Positions 16,149-24,353 of a stretch of DNA of 46,486 bases are shown here, piece by piece. Origin of the DNA: Bacteriovoracaceae bacterium UBA6153 (lineage in GTDB: Bacteria; Bdellovibrionota; Bacteriovoracia; Bacteriovoracales; Bacteriovoracaceae); contig DIUR01000011.1 in assembly GCA_002428265.1 (NCBI GenBank), positions 1 to 46,486 on the forward strand, written 5' to 3'. The notes beneath the pieces were generated by a model. It had not been told where the DNA came from, did no database searches, and worked only from the letters and a program-made list of their open reading frames with translations. The translations under genes and the position numbers were made by a program. Within the stretch, counting starts at the first letter, position 1; each line of letters starts with the position of its first letter.

Positions 16149-16268
16149 AGCCAACAGAAGCCAACCGGAAATCACAGAAATCAGCAATAGTCGAAAATGG
16201 ACTTAACATCACGAAATCGTTAATAAAAATGAACAATTTTAGATAGATAAAAAACGGGCCTTCTCGCC

Positions 16269-16313
16269 CTCATAACCCGAAGGTCATAGGTTCAAATCCT
16301 ATTCCCGCAACCA
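16269..16313 (+). pseudogene. 3' fragment of an initiator tRNA-Met gene, probable attP core
   Basis: The 45 bases from CTCATAA (anticodon loop, anticodon CAT) through CCCGA, a complete T-arm (ATAGG-TTCAAAT-CCTAT) and the acceptor 3' strand ending CCCGCAACCA match the 3' half of bacterial tRNA-fMet. The 5' side does not: CTCGCC cannot form the anticodon stem with CCCGA, and no D-arm is present. This is therefore a fragment, not a gene. Elements that integrate into tRNA genes carry such 3' halves to restore the tRNA. It abuts and overlaps the large serine recombinase gene. Confidence 0.88.
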
Positions 16314-18019
16314 ATCTTTACAACATACGAACCATTAACCTTCTCATTATGTCCTGGATTTTCCAGGCTAAGAGACTGGTTTTCCATCATTAATTTTTTG
16401 GCATTACGAATTTCAAATAAGTCCACGGGGATAGCCCCCGTGAACGATTTATCTTTAGACTTATGGCTTTCATACTTACTTGACTCGATCGGTCGGTAAT
16501 AAATGTCGATACTGTCGGAATTAAAAACAAGGCGATCCACGATGGCCCGAATGAGCGACTTTTGCATTTTTGGAGTGGCTTTGCTCCAAGCTGCAAGGAG
16601 ACGCTTTAGATTTATTTCAACGGCAGCACGAATATCACTTGGGCGTGGTGTTTCTTCAAGTTTGCTAGAAATAGCTTCTAAAAGTTCAGATTGTTTTTGT
16701 TGTTGGTTTTTTGTCTCCAATAATTGTTCTGAATAGATACTGTGTAATACCAAATCTTCATTTTGAATTTGGAGTCTCATGAGTTTTTTTCTATCAGCAT
16801 CTAGTTCTGCTAATTTCTTTTGTGCTTCACCTCTTTGGCTTTGAAGAAGTTCACTTGCACCAGAAAGATTTTTTGTAATGGAATCTTCAATGCCATCCAA
16901 ATATCCTTCTCTTTGTATGACATGGAGAAAATGATTTACGATTGTAGTTTCAACAAGGTCAGCTTGGATTCTTTTTGTTGAACAAGTTACTGGTTGACCT
17001 TCAATTGGTCTGTGTGTGTAATATCGAATTACATTGACTCTGCCGTGGGCCGCAGAGCCAACAAGGGCACGTCCACATTCGCCACAAGTGGCAATTCCAG
17101 AAACCAAATAAATTCTAGTTTGCTTATCACTTAATCTAATACGCTCATCCTGGGCATTTTCATCAAGCATTTTTTGAGCCATATAAAATGTTGATTCATC
17201 AATAATTGCTGGCCAAGAAGCTTTTACCACTTGGTATTTTTCATGCAGACTTAATCCGTTTGGATCAATACCTTTCTTCCCTTTATTAACTTCTTTTATG
17301 CCAATATAGCTTTGATTCCTGAGTAAGTTGTTTAGGGTTTGAACGTTCCAGTTTCCGCTACTACTGCCCTTGAAAGGGATCTGCATCTCTCTTAGTTTCT
17401 CTGCGGTTTTGTAAAGAGATCCCTCTTCGACGTAAATATCGAAAACTTTTTTAACCAGTAGAACTTCGCTGGGATGTACTTTAAAAGTGGATTTATTATT
17501 GGGATCAATTTCAAATCCAAGGATTGCGGAACCACCGTTGCGTAGCCCGCGCAATGCACGGGAGTGGAAATTGAGAGACACTCTTTCTGAAATTTGACGA
17601 CGCTCAAATTGGGCCAAGTTGATCATATTAAAGAGCATCATTTCGCCTGCGGCAGTGGTTGTATCAAACTGTTCTTTGAGCGATAAGAATTGTGTTTTAG
17701 TTTCTTTAAACATATCAATTAAACCACAAAAATCTCTAATGCTTCTTGAAAGTCGTGAAATATCTGTCACAAGAACCATGTTCACTCGGCCATTTTTTAA
17801 ATCTCTCATTAACCTTTGCAATGCTGGTCGATTGGTATCTTTCGCAGAAAGTCCTTCATCGACATAGGATTCAATAACCATTCCCCAATTGGTTTGTTGC
17901 ATATTTTTAATATCTACAAAACCATTGAGTCTATGTTTTTGACTATCAAGCGAACCTTCGGTACGCATTACCTGCTCTTCGGTGGAAACCCTTATGTAGA
18001 GAGCAATATTATATGACAT
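16292..18019 (-). CDS. Large serine recombinase (integrase)
   Basis: A 575-residue protein. Residues 1-150 are the resolvase catalytic domain with the Ser nucleophile in IALYIRVSTEEQ and Arg motifs in VTDISRLSRSIRDF; about 165-270 the Recombinase domain; about 290-350 a zinc ribbon (IATCGECGRALVG ... QPVTCSTKR); about 380-450 a coiled coil. The start at 18019 is chosen because GAGGATG lies before it; the reading from 18055 lacks support. The gene overlaps the 66-residue upstream gene by 11 bases. Its last codons (…CGNRI) and TGA stop lie inside the tRNA-fMet fragment, which strongly links the enzyme to integration at that tRNA. Confidence 0.92.
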   Translation of the reverse strand: MSYNIALYIRVSTEEQVMRTEGSLDSQKHRLNGFVDIKNMQQTNWGMVIESYVDEGLSAKDTNRPALQRLMRDLKNGRVNMVLVTDISRLSRSIRDFCGLIDMFKETKTQFLSLKEQFDTTTAAGEMMLFNMINLAQFERRQISERVSLNFHSRALRGLRNGGSAILGFEIDPNNKSTFKVHPSEVLLVKKVFDIYVEEGSLYKTAEKLREMQIPFKGSSSGNWNVQTLNNLLRNQSYIGIKEVNKGKKGIDPNGLSLHEKYQVVKASWPAIIDESTFYMAQKMLDENAQDERIRLSDKQTRIYLVSGIATCGECGRALVGSAAHGRVNVIRYYTHRPIEGQPVTCSTKRIQADLVETTIVNHFLHVIQREGYLDGIEDSITKNLSGASELLQSQRGEAQKKLAELDADRKKLMRLQIQNEDLVLHSIYSEQLLETKNQQQKQSELLEAISSKLEETPRPSDIRAAVEINLKRLLAAWSKATPKMQKSLIRAIVDRLVFNSDSIDIYYRPIESSKYESHKSKDKSFTGAIPVDLFEIRNAKKLMMENQSLSLENPGHNEKVNGSYVVKIGCGNRI

Positions 18020-18209
18020 AAGCATCATCCTCTGTTTCTTTTTTAGGTCGTCCACGTTTGTAAATGGCTGCGAACATTATACTCAATATTTTTTGGGCAG
18101 ATGCTTTAGCCTGAGTGGCTTCATCTTCATTAAATTTTGTTGGGATCAATTGAACGCGCAGAGGATCACTGGCTTTTTTATTGCCAGAGTTGATCTTCTT
18201 ACGGGCCAT
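18009..18209 (-). CDS. Small basic protein upstream of the serine recombinase
   Basis: The 66-residue protein MARKKINSGNKK… is basic at both ends, with a helical middle (NEDEATQAKASAQKILSIMF) and a RGRPKK AT-hook-like motif near the C-terminus. GGAG lies 7 bases before the ATG at 18209. It overlaps the recombinase start by 11 bases, which implies coupled translation. It could be a recombination directionality factor or a DNA-bending helper; neither is proven. Confidence 0.6.
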   Translation of the reverse strand: MARKKINSGNKKASDPLRVQLIPTKFNEDEATQAKASAQKILSIMFAAIYKRGRPKKETEDDAYVI

Positions 18210-18237
18210 TAAATTACTCCATTTTTGGAAAAATATT

Positions 18238-18462
18238 TTAAGTTTCATGTCGGTTAAGTTCCTCAACAAAGATTTGGGCTTTGGTCTTAGGAAGTGAATC
18301 AATATAGCGAAGTAATTTCGCTGTAAGTTTTCCGGTATTCCTAAAACCAGTTTCGATATTCATCACACTGTTATATGTTGAGAGGCAAACCAGATCGGCA
18401 AACTCTTCGCGAGTCATTCCAAGTTTTTCTCTAATGCGTTTAACTTCTTCTGCTTTCACCAA
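18238..18462 (-). CDS. Small XRE-family regulator
   Basis: This 74-residue single-domain helix-turn-helix reads VKRIREKLGMTREEFADLVCLSTYNSVMNIE, the usual Cro/C1 pattern, followed by GFRNTGKLTAKLLRYIDSLP. The start is a TTG (18462) or GTG (18459) behind TGAGGA. It lies 28 bases upstream of the small basic gene and the recombinase and so probably controls them. Confidence 0.75.
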   Translation of the reverse strand: MVKAEEVKRIREKLGMTREEFADLVCLSTYNSVMNIETGFRNTGKLTAKLLRYIDSLPKTKAQIFVEELNRHET

Positions 18463-18516
18463 TCCTCACAAATTAAGTACCGTTATTAGTATAACATCAT
18501 TGATGTTGTTTTTAAG

Positions 18517-19002
18517 TCAAGGCCTTTTTGGTTTCTTTTTGGGTTGTCCAATGTTTTCAAGTTGTTTCTGAAGTAACGCTTTGAATTCGGTCGGCACTTG
18601 CCCAGACTCTTTAGCTTGACGTAAAATAGCTTCCAAAACAGCTACTTCATCAAAATGTTCTATGCGAATTTCTTTAATTTCTGTATCGCTCAAGTTTTCA
18701 TTAAAGCGCATCAGTATCCAATTGGCCGCTTGAGTACGATTAATTTTCCCACCAATGAACCCATCGTTCACACGCTCCACAATGGCCGTTAAAGCATCCT
18801 GACCTAATTTTGAAACCGTTATTCTTTGTATCTCTTCAGTTTTATTTTCTTTGAATTCATTACTTCCATAACCATTTTTATTATTTATAGTATTATCTTT
18901 TTCCTTATCCAGACCAAAACCAACATCCATATCTTTTTCTTTTTCTTTTTCTTTTTCTTTTTCCGTATTTTTTTCTCTTCCTTTTTCCTTATCCAAATTC
19001 AT
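18517..19002 (-). CDS. Putative relaxosome accessory protein with Lys-Glu tract
   Basis: A 161-residue protein. Residues 8-24 are a KE-rich tract encoded by a CTTTTT repeat, followed by a low-complexity linker. The C-terminal part (about 60-150) is a helical domain beginning RITVSKLGQDALTAIVERVN, then KINRTQAANWILMRFNENLS and EAILRQAKESGQVPTEFKAL, with a basic end (QPKKKPKRP). The ribbon-like strand ITVSKL plus helices recalls small relaxosome proteins, and the gene borders the 113-bp nested palindrome. The assignment is by context only. Confidence 0.5.
   Translation of the reverse strand: MNLDKEKGREKNTEKEKEKEKEKDMDVGFGLDKEKDNTINNKNGYGSNEFKENKTEEIQRITVSKLGQDALTAIVERVNDGFIGGKINRTQAANWILMRFNENLSDTEIKEIRIEHFDEVAVLEAILRQAKESGQVPTEFKALLQKQLENIGQPKKKPKRP
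18933..18962. repeat. Hexanucleotide repeat (CTTTTT)5
   Basis: Five exact CTTTTT units in a row encode alternating Glu and Lys in the protein at 18517-19002. Copy changes would keep the frame and only alter the tract length. Confidence 0.85.
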
Positions 19003-19025
19003 ACCTACATCCTAGCTTCTTAATA

Positions 19026-19138
19026 TTCCCGCCGCCGCCTGTAGTTTATCCCCAGTCCGTGACCACTTTCCATCAACATCGTTGGGGGGGAGTGGTCACG
19101 GACGAGCCAGGGGATAAGGCGAAAGGCGGCGGCGGGAA
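19026..19138. other. 113-bp nested palindrome, candidate oriT
   Basis: Three perfect inverted repeats are nested: TTCCCGCCGCCGCCT (19026-19040) with AGGCGGCGGCGGGAA (19124-19138); TTATCCCC (19046-19053) with GGGGATAA (19110-19117); GTCCGTGACCACT (19055-19067) with AGTGGTCACGGAC (19091-19103). The top of the loop holds a G7 run (19084-19090). It is GC-rich in an AT-rich element. It lies between the putative relaxosome gene and the last T4SS-operon gene, the usual place for a transfer origin. TTATCCCCA is one base from a DnaA box, so a replication origin is an alternative. Confidence 0.55.
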
Positions 19139-19192
19139 GTCTGCGTTATTATTTATCATTTCAGTAAAAATAATTTCCAGTTAAATTTTTCA

Positions 19193-19214
19193 TATAGCCG
19201 GTATTCCGGCTATA
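19193..19214 (-). terminator. Hairpin after the T4SS operon
   Basis: TATAGCCGG (19193-19201) pairs perfectly with CCGGCTATA (19206-19214) around TATT. It lies 13 bases past the stop codon of the last gene of the operon. No strong U-run follows, so termination may be partial. Confidence 0.55.
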
Positions 19215-19227
19215 CTTAGGGTCATCT

Positions 19228-20004
19228 TTAATCAGTTCGAATCTCACTAAATTTTTGACAAACACTCTTTAAATTAATCGCACCACGAGACATTTTTATT
19301 GGAGCTTCCAAAGGCGAAGACTTCCATTCATTAGTAGAAGTAATGGCAAGTCGATCTTGCATATCTGTTCTGCCAATGTTTTTTAATGCTCGTTCAATTC
19401 TTCTTGAGATGAACTCGTCTTCGCAAATAAAGATAACCAGTGAGATTGAAGACAGGTCAGAGTAATTCCACAAAATGGATCGGTATCGTGTCTCAGACTT
19501 TCCACGCCTCTCATATTCAAGTGCAACAGTTCTAAGCCCATTTGGTAGTTGTACTTTAAAAATGGCATCTGGAAATTTCATATCGCCATCTTTATTTGAA
19601 ATCATATAATCTTTTTGGTTCAGCATTTTTAATTCTCTCTCAACCTTCCATGAATGGATGTAAGAAGCCTGCTCCATTTCATAAAGTGATCGAGCAACAA
19701 GTTCATCGTGATCTACATGATTGGCCGGGACAGGATTAACTACTGACCAATTTCTTGCCTGAAGAAAAGCCTTTCCCTTTTCATCTAAAATCCATTTTCC
19801 TAGTAATGAACTTGCAGTATGTTTTTTAATATATCCATTTTTGCGTAGGTGAGCGAGTTGTCGTTCTTGCCATCGTCGATCTTTATTCGGACAAAAATAG
19901 CGACACCAATCGCGCGTACCCAATACTCCAATTTTTCCCAGATAGCGAAGTGCCTCTACAACATTACTAGACATTAAATATCCGCTACTATAACGATGCT
20001 CCAT
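19228..20004 (-). CDS. Replication-relaxation family protein at the end of the T4SS operon
   Basis: This 258-residue protein has an N-terminal winged helix (VVEALRYLGKIGVLGTRDWC, RRWQERQLAHLRKNGYIKKH), then NHVDHDELVARSLYEME and a nuclease-like beta core (MKFPDAIFKV, TVALEYERRGKSETRYRSIL), the same plan as the protein at 3548-4387. The Asp...Glu pair (PDAIF / ALEYE) recalls PD-(D/E)XK folds. The ATG overlaps the lipoprotein stop as TAATG. Being in the T4SS operon beside the palindrome, it is a candidate for DNA processing at transfer, although the family's activity is not established. Confidence 0.68.
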   Translation of the reverse strand: MEHRYSSGYLMSSNVVEALRYLGKIGVLGTRDWCRYFCPNKDRRWQERQLAHLRKNGYIKKHTASSLLGKWILDEKGKAFLQARNWSVVNPVPANHVDHDELVARSLYEMEQASYIHSWKVERELKMLNQKDYMISNKDGDMKFPDAIFKVQLPNGLRTVALEYERRGKSETRYRSILWNYSDLSSISLVIFICEDEFISRRIERALKNIGRTDMQDRLAITSTNEWKSSPLEAPIKMSRGAINLKSVCQKFSEIRTD

Positions 20005-20441
20005 TACTCAACATCCCAGTGAGCTGGTTCAACAATGATGTATTCAAAATGACCATCAATATAACGATTGCCTGCAACTTTTCCTTCAATCCATCGAGCT
20101 TCAACTTTAGGATTTTTTAGATCAGGCATATGGCCCTGCTTTGAGAATTCGGCTTTTGCATTCTTTTGTCCATTTTCATAAGCTTCCTTTTTTTTCTTTT
20201 CACTATTTTCAAAAATTGCTGAACCCACAAAAGCACCAGCAATTCCTCCAACTGCTGATCCAATAATAACGTTACGGGTTCTATACTCCCCATTTTTTCC
20301 CGGATCAACGATACCACCGAGTGCTGCACCTGTTCCTGCGCCAATAACTCCACTGAGAGCAGTGCTTTTAGTTTGAGTCGCGCATCCTGACGCTATAAAT
20401 GAAGTCATAATAATGAACTGGATGAGTTGAGATTTTCTCAT
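20004..20441 (-). CDS. Glycine-zipper lipoprotein of the T4SS operon
   Basis: The 145-residue protein has a lipoprotein signal peptide with lipobox FIASGC (Cys about 19). Then comes a glycine-zipper region (SGVIGAGTGAALGGIVDPGK and NVIIGSAVGGIAGAFVGSAI) and a charged C-terminal domain ending DGHFEYIIVEPAHWDVE. It overlaps the VirD4 stop by 4 bases. Position and lipidation suggest a VirB7-like or other outer-membrane partner of the T4SS; glycine zippers also occur in Lpp-type and surface-exclusion proteins. Confidence 0.68.
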   Translation of the reverse strand: MRKSQLIQFIIMTSFIASGCATQTKSTALSGVIGAGTGAALGGIVDPGKNGEYRTRNVIIGSAVGGIAGAFVGSAIFENSEKKKKEAYENGQKNAKAEFSKQGHMPDLKNPKVEARWIEGKVAGNRYIDGHFEYIIVEPAHWDVE

Positions 20442-22066
20442 GCTGCTGTCTCCTGATTTTTTAAAAGTGATTGTGCAAATGATTCTTCAGACGCTTTCTG
20501 CTTTTCTGGGCCATCCAAAACAAGATCAATATTTTTCAAAACTGAGTGAGTTACCTTTGGAAGTTCTACCGCTGGAATGTCATCTAATTTCTGAAATTTA
20601 ATCTTTACCGTCTTTGTTCCTCTTTCATGTGGAATAACCATCACGGCCTCGCCCAATCCAAGCTCTCTCTTGAAAGAGTTAGGATGGACAACAAATTCTT
20701 CAACTTCACGAGCTGATACATCTCCACTTTTGTGCTTTGATAAAGCACTGTGTTTTTGCCTTTCAGTATATTTAACAGTCGCATTTGTACCAATTACTTT
20801 TGAAAAATATTCAGCGGATTCAGGATCATTACCACGCATGAAAACTTTAATGTTAGAGTTCGTCAGGATGGTATTTGCTACAGAATCACCAAGAGCTGTA
20901 ATGTCACCGAGGGCCTGGTGAGCAAAAACAACACCAACATTTGCACTTCTGGACTTATTTAGAATAGAAACAAATCCTGGGTAGAGGTATTCGGAAAAGT
21001 CATCCAAAAATACCGAAAAGAATTTTTGTACTTTTTCTTTACTCCTATGACGATTGGCCACTGCTGCTTGAAGTGACTGGAGTACAAGCTTTCCAGTCGC
21101 TTTACCGAGAAATGGAGATAGCAATACTGGCAATTGAAAGTAGACAATGAGATTTTTTTCCAAGGCCTCATCAATTGTGAAGGTATTTGTTTCAGCATTA
21201 AATAGAGTTGCAGTCTTTCCATTTGCGAAATGTGAAATCGCCGCTAGTAAGCCACTTGTTCTCGTGTCCCTTTCACTTGCGGATAATGATTTATAATATT
21301 GAATCCAACTTTTCAGGCCATCATCGCTCGTTTTGTCGCCAAGTTTTTCTAAAGACTTCGGATTAGAAATCGCTCGATGGAGTTTTTGAAATGTAGGAAC
21401 TTCTTTGGCCGCTTCAAAAATACGCATGACTTGACCCATGACTTCATACTGAAGACTTCTATAATGCGGATTTTCAAATTCAAATGAATTAAAAACTCTT
21501 TCAGTTATTTCTTCTGCTGATCCTCCGATTAGCGGATTGAACTGATGTGATTCCTCTAAATTAGAAAAGCTTACCAACCGAAAATCTTTTTCTCGCCCAG
21601 CGCTTACGGTATATGCCCAAAGTTTGTCTAATAAGGCCCTTTCAGATTTTCCGTCAACAATTAAAAGTCCTTTTCCTGCGTGAAGATCTTGTATGGCCAA
21701 AGGGACAATCACAGATTCTGTTTTTCCGGCATTTGTTGTTCCTACAACTTGAGTGTGCATGGCCCGTTGATTAGTTTTTAACCACACTTCTTTTTTATCA
21801 TCAGTCATTCCACAAAATACTGAATCATCAGTTTTTTTAATAACTGCTGCTTCAGCTTGGTTACGTTCTCTCGTTGTTCTTGTTATAAACCATAGAATCG
21901 TACCAATCAAAACTAAGGCAATTATTAGGTAAATTGCAAAAATAAAATGATGCTTTGGTTGTTTGAGCCAAGCCAAAAACATGTCCCATAAATGAAAAAT
22001 AAACATAAGACTAAGCCCACCAATGACCAATAATTCAAATTGTGAATTGCCTTGCTTATTTTCCAT
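20438..22066 (-). CDS. virD4: T4SS coupling protein, VirD4/TraD-type ATPase
   Basis: The 542-residue protein has two N-terminal membrane helices (about 10-28 and 38-60). The ATPase domain has Walker A in VVGTTNAGKTESVIVPL (about 118-128) and Walker B in FFSVFLDDFSEYLYPG (about 350), then NVGVVFAHQALGDITAL. This is the TraD/TraG pattern. It links DNA-protein substrates to the secretion channel at the inner membrane. It overlaps the VirB10 stop by 11 bases. Its presence implies DNA transfer rather than only effector secretion. Confidence 0.9.
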   Translation of the reverse strand: MENKQGNSQFELLVIGGLSLMFIFHLWDMFLAWLKQPKHHFIFAIYLIIALVLIGTILWFITRTTRERNQAEAAVIKKTDDSVFCGMTDDKKEVWLKTNQRAMHTQVVGTTNAGKTESVIVPLAIQDLHAGKGLLIVDGKSERALLDKLWAYTVSAGREKDFRLVSFSNLEESHQFNPLIGGSAEEITERVFNSFEFENPHYRSLQYEVMGQVMRIFEAAKEVPTFQKLHRAISNPKSLEKLGDKTSDDGLKSWIQYYKSLSASERDTRTSGLLAAISHFANGKTATLFNAETNTFTIDEALEKNLIVYFQLPVLLSPFLGKATGKLVLQSLQAAVANRHRSKEKVQKFFSVFLDDFSEYLYPGFVSILNKSRSANVGVVFAHQALGDITALGDSVANTILTNSNIKVFMRGNDPESAEYFSKVIGTNATVKYTERQKHSALSKHKSGDVSAREVEEFVVHPNSFKRELGLGEAVMVIPHERGTKTVKIKFQKLDDIPAVELPKVTHSVLKNIDLVLDGPEKQKASEESFAQSLLKNQETAA

Positions 22067-23051
22067 AAGTTGCTCCTGGGTCGCGAAATAAAAAGGGTTG
22101 ATTCAAAACACTATAGAACTCGACACCCATTTGGAGTTCAATCCACTTTTTTTCTTTCTTCATATCTTCGGCCAAAGAATTTGCACGATCCTTAGCCGTT
22201 TCAGCGATAGCGTTCTTCATACCATTTCCATGACCACCTTCATTTGATCCCAATTGCCCTCGGGACATCGAGCCTTCAGCATAAGCACCGATGAGTCGTA
22301 TCATTGCTTGTCCTGTTGTATTTTTTAGAGATTCTGACTTTACGTTTCCATCCACGCCAAACTGCCCATCACGTCCTACGCCAATTCCAGATAAGGGGCG
22401 CTCGCGACCATCTGGCATTATGATTGATGTCCAACTGATCTGTGCTCGTTCGGTTGAGTCATCAAAAGAAATATCACCAATTAATTTTGCCCCTTGAGGA
22501 ATGGCAACGTCATTTTCTTGCATGACATCTTTTGAAACGAATCCCATTATTGGCATTGCTTGATTTGCCACAATCGTTTTTTCTGCAAGTCGTACGAGAA
22601 ATCTAGTGCCAGCTGGTAACTGAGTTCTTGAATCGTTGCCACCTCTAGATAGAATCATTGTTCCATTTCGATCTGATGTCCCTGATCTGGATGACCCACC
22701 TCCGCCAATACTTGCCGGTGAATTTTCTTTGTAGAGATAATTAAGTGATGAATGCACGCTTGCAGTATTCGCACTTGATGCCTGTAATTGATTAACTGTT
22801 TCTTGGGTAGGATCATTTTCAGATGGAGCTGACACCACTGTTCCAGAGTTAGTTTTTTCATGAAAGCTTATTTCTTGCGGTTTAGTTATTGGCCAGAATG
22901 TAATTCCAAGAATTAAAATTACAATCACTAAGATAATTAAAACTTTAATTTTGTTCCAATTGACCTCACGTTTTTTTATGAAAGGCTTAGAGTCTTTCAA
23001 TAAAAATTCTCGTATTCTTTGAAGAGGTGTTCGCTTAGAAATTATTTCCAT
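22056..23051 (-). CDS. virB10: T4SS core-complex protein VirB10/TrbI
   Basis: The 331-residue protein has a short cytoplasmic end, a membrane helix at about 32-52 (VLIILVIVILILGITFWPI), a proline/serine-rich periplasmic linker and a C-terminal beta domain starting about 145 (LPAGTRFLVRLAEKTIVANQAMP, GFVSKDV, IPQGAKLIGDISFD, RAQISWTSIIMPDGRERPL), which is the standard TrbI/VirB10 sequence pattern. It spans the envelope and couples ATP energy to the outer-membrane pore. It overlaps VirB9 by 10 bases. Confidence 0.9.
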   Translation of the reverse strand: MEIISKRTPLQRIREFLLKDSKPFIKKREVNWNKIKVLIILVIVILILGITFWPITKPQEISFHEKTNSGTVVSAPSENDPTQETVNQLQASSANTASVHSSLNYLYKENSPASIGGGGSSRSGTSDRNGTMILSRGGNDSRTQLPAGTRFLVRLAEKTIVANQAMPIMGFVSKDVMQENDVAIPQGAKLIGDISFDDSTERAQISWTSIIMPDGRERPLSGIGVGRDGQFGVDGNVKSESLKNTTGQAMIRLIGAYAEGSMSRGQLGSNEGGHGNGMKNAIAETAKDRANSLAEDMKKEKKWIELQMGVEFYSVLNQPFLFRDPGATYGK

Positions 23052-23755
23052 GAATCCACCTTTTTAATTGTTAAAAAAGTTGTCTTATCTCGCTTAATCT
23101 CCAATCTAAAGGTTTCACTACTTTCAAAATCGCTGGCCAGGAGTTGCAAAACAACTTGCACCTTTGTATGAGGAGTGATTTCAAGAGAGGATAAGATGAG
23201 ATTATTTATAGGTCTTGTTTTACCTCCTTGAGTAATCCATATCCATTCTGGATGGATGCTTTGCTTTTTTTCACTCGTTAGGTAAAATTCAATTTGTAAT
23301 ATTCCATTTTTTAATTTTGCGATTCGTTTTGTTTCCAATAAAATGTCACCATTTCGAAAACTTCTTTTAAACTCAATCCATTTGATTTCTGAAACTTCTA
23401 TTTTTTCTTTCGGATTTTCTAAGTAGACAACATAATCGGCAACCGCACCCGCTCCTGATATCAATTCAACATTGTATCGCTTCCAATCTGTATAAATATA
23501 GATATTGGTTTTAGCACTTGGGTCTAGCGGTTTAATGGTGACCGCCTGATCAAGGTATTCAACCTTGAAGGCCTCTTGGTCACCAACAACAACACTGTTT
23601 GGTCGATCAGGTACTTGAATGATCGTCGCAATTCCTAAAGCTGTTCTGACTGTTATTATTTGATCTCCAATAACACTTACTCGACGAACTCTTGTATTCG
23701 CCATAGTTACAGTTGTGACCAAACTTAATATCGTTATACAAAAAAATTTAATCAT
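23042..23755 (-). CDS. virB9: T4SS core-complex protein VirB9
   Basis: A 237-residue protein with a signal peptide (IKFFCITILSLVTTVTMA) and a VirB9/TrbG-type beta domain: RVRRVSVIGDQIITVRTALG, IATIIQVPDRPNSVVVGDQEA and ITIKPLDPSAKTNIYIYTDW. The start at 23755 is set by GAGGA 8 bases before the ATG and by the TAATG junction with the VirB8 stop. It forms the outer-membrane ring with VirB10 and a VirB7-like lipoprotein. Confidence 0.85.
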   Translation of the reverse strand: MIKFFCITILSLVTTVTMANTRVRRVSVIGDQIITVRTALGIATIIQVPDRPNSVVVGDQEAFKVEYLDQAVTIKPLDPSAKTNIYIYTDWKRYNVELISGAGAVADYVVYLENPKEKIEVSEIKWIEFKRSFRNGDILLETKRIAKLKNGILQIEFYLTSEKKQSIHPEWIWITQGGKTRPINNLILSSLEITPHTKVQVVLQLLASDFESSETFRLEIKRDKTTFLTIKKVDSWK

Positions 23756-24339
23756 TATTGTTCCTCTTTTTCTTTTGTAATATAAATTCCCCAAGGATTT
23801 CCCTTTGTTCTTGGCCCACTTTCAAAACTTAGTTGTAACTTTAAATTTCCTGCTGCCTTTAATCCCTGAATAGCAGTCACTCGATCACCTGTGACAAGCG
23901 CTGTTCCATCTTTTAAATTGATTTCAATATTTGATGGATAAACTTTTTGAGCAACTTGTTTTTCCAGCGAAAAATGAATGATATTCGCCATTGCCTCACC
24001 AAAGGCCTTCTGACTTGTTGGACTTACAAAAAACGACGAATCTGCTAACTTTTTCTGAACATCTGATGGCACCCATGTATATCTTTTTTCAAGATAGCGA
24101 TTAATTCCTTCTCTGATTAGATCTTCTGTTTTTGGCATTTTTGTTTTTTCTAAAATTTTTCCTTCAGGAGTCAATGTCAAAATGATTGGTTCTTGATTGG
24201 TTAAAGAAAAAATCACAAAAAAGCTCGCGAGAACTAGGCAAAGTGTCACCATAGAAAATATTTTCAAAAATTGATTCGTATGCGAAAGATCACTTAACAT
24301 TTTAGGAAATTGAGAATTTTTTAATTGTTTTGTATCCAT
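23755..24339 (-). CDS. virB8: T4SS inner-membrane protein VirB8/TraE-type
   Basis: This 194-residue protein has one membrane helix at about 26-48 (FLKIFSMVTLCLVLASFFVI) and a periplasmic alpha-beta domain typical of VirB8/TraE (ILTLTPEGKILEKTKMPKTE, VTGDRVTAIQGLKAAGNLKL). Its position between VirB6 and VirB9 is the usual one. It starts 14 bases after the VirB6 stop. Confidence 0.75.
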   Translation of the reverse strand: MDTKQLKNSQFPKMLSDLSHTNQFLKIFSMVTLCLVLASFFVIFSLTNQEPIILTLTPEGKILEKTKMPKTEDLIREGINRYLEKRYTWVPSDVQKKLADSSFFVSPTSQKAFGEAMANIIHFSLEKQVAQKVYPSNIEINLKDGTALVTGDRVTAIQGLKAAGNLKLQLSFESGPRTKGNPWGIYITKEKEEQ

Positions 24340-24353
24340 AAAACTCCTTAAAT

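Larger units (their letters stand above)
15904..16268. promoter_or_regulatory. Upstream region of cassette A and element arm
   Basis: This 365-bp gap lies between the peptide gene and the tRNA fragment. AATTAATTATAATTAA just before the peptide gene gives a possible -10 region. Further out are a 49-bp perfect inverted repeat (16078-16126) and the paired GTGCCAC repeat (16131-16148), listed separately. The part next to the tRNA fragment has no coding sequence and probably forms the outer arm of the attachment site. Confidence 0.4.

Noticed and set aside
16261..16313. A complete tRNA-Met gene
   Set aside because: Only the 3' half is present; the 5' anticodon stem does not pair and no D-arm or 5' acceptor strand can be found.
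18826..19023. A 65-residue Phe-rich plus-strand frame
   Set aside because: It is the complement of the Lys-Glu tract; the run of Phe has no biological look and there is no start signal.
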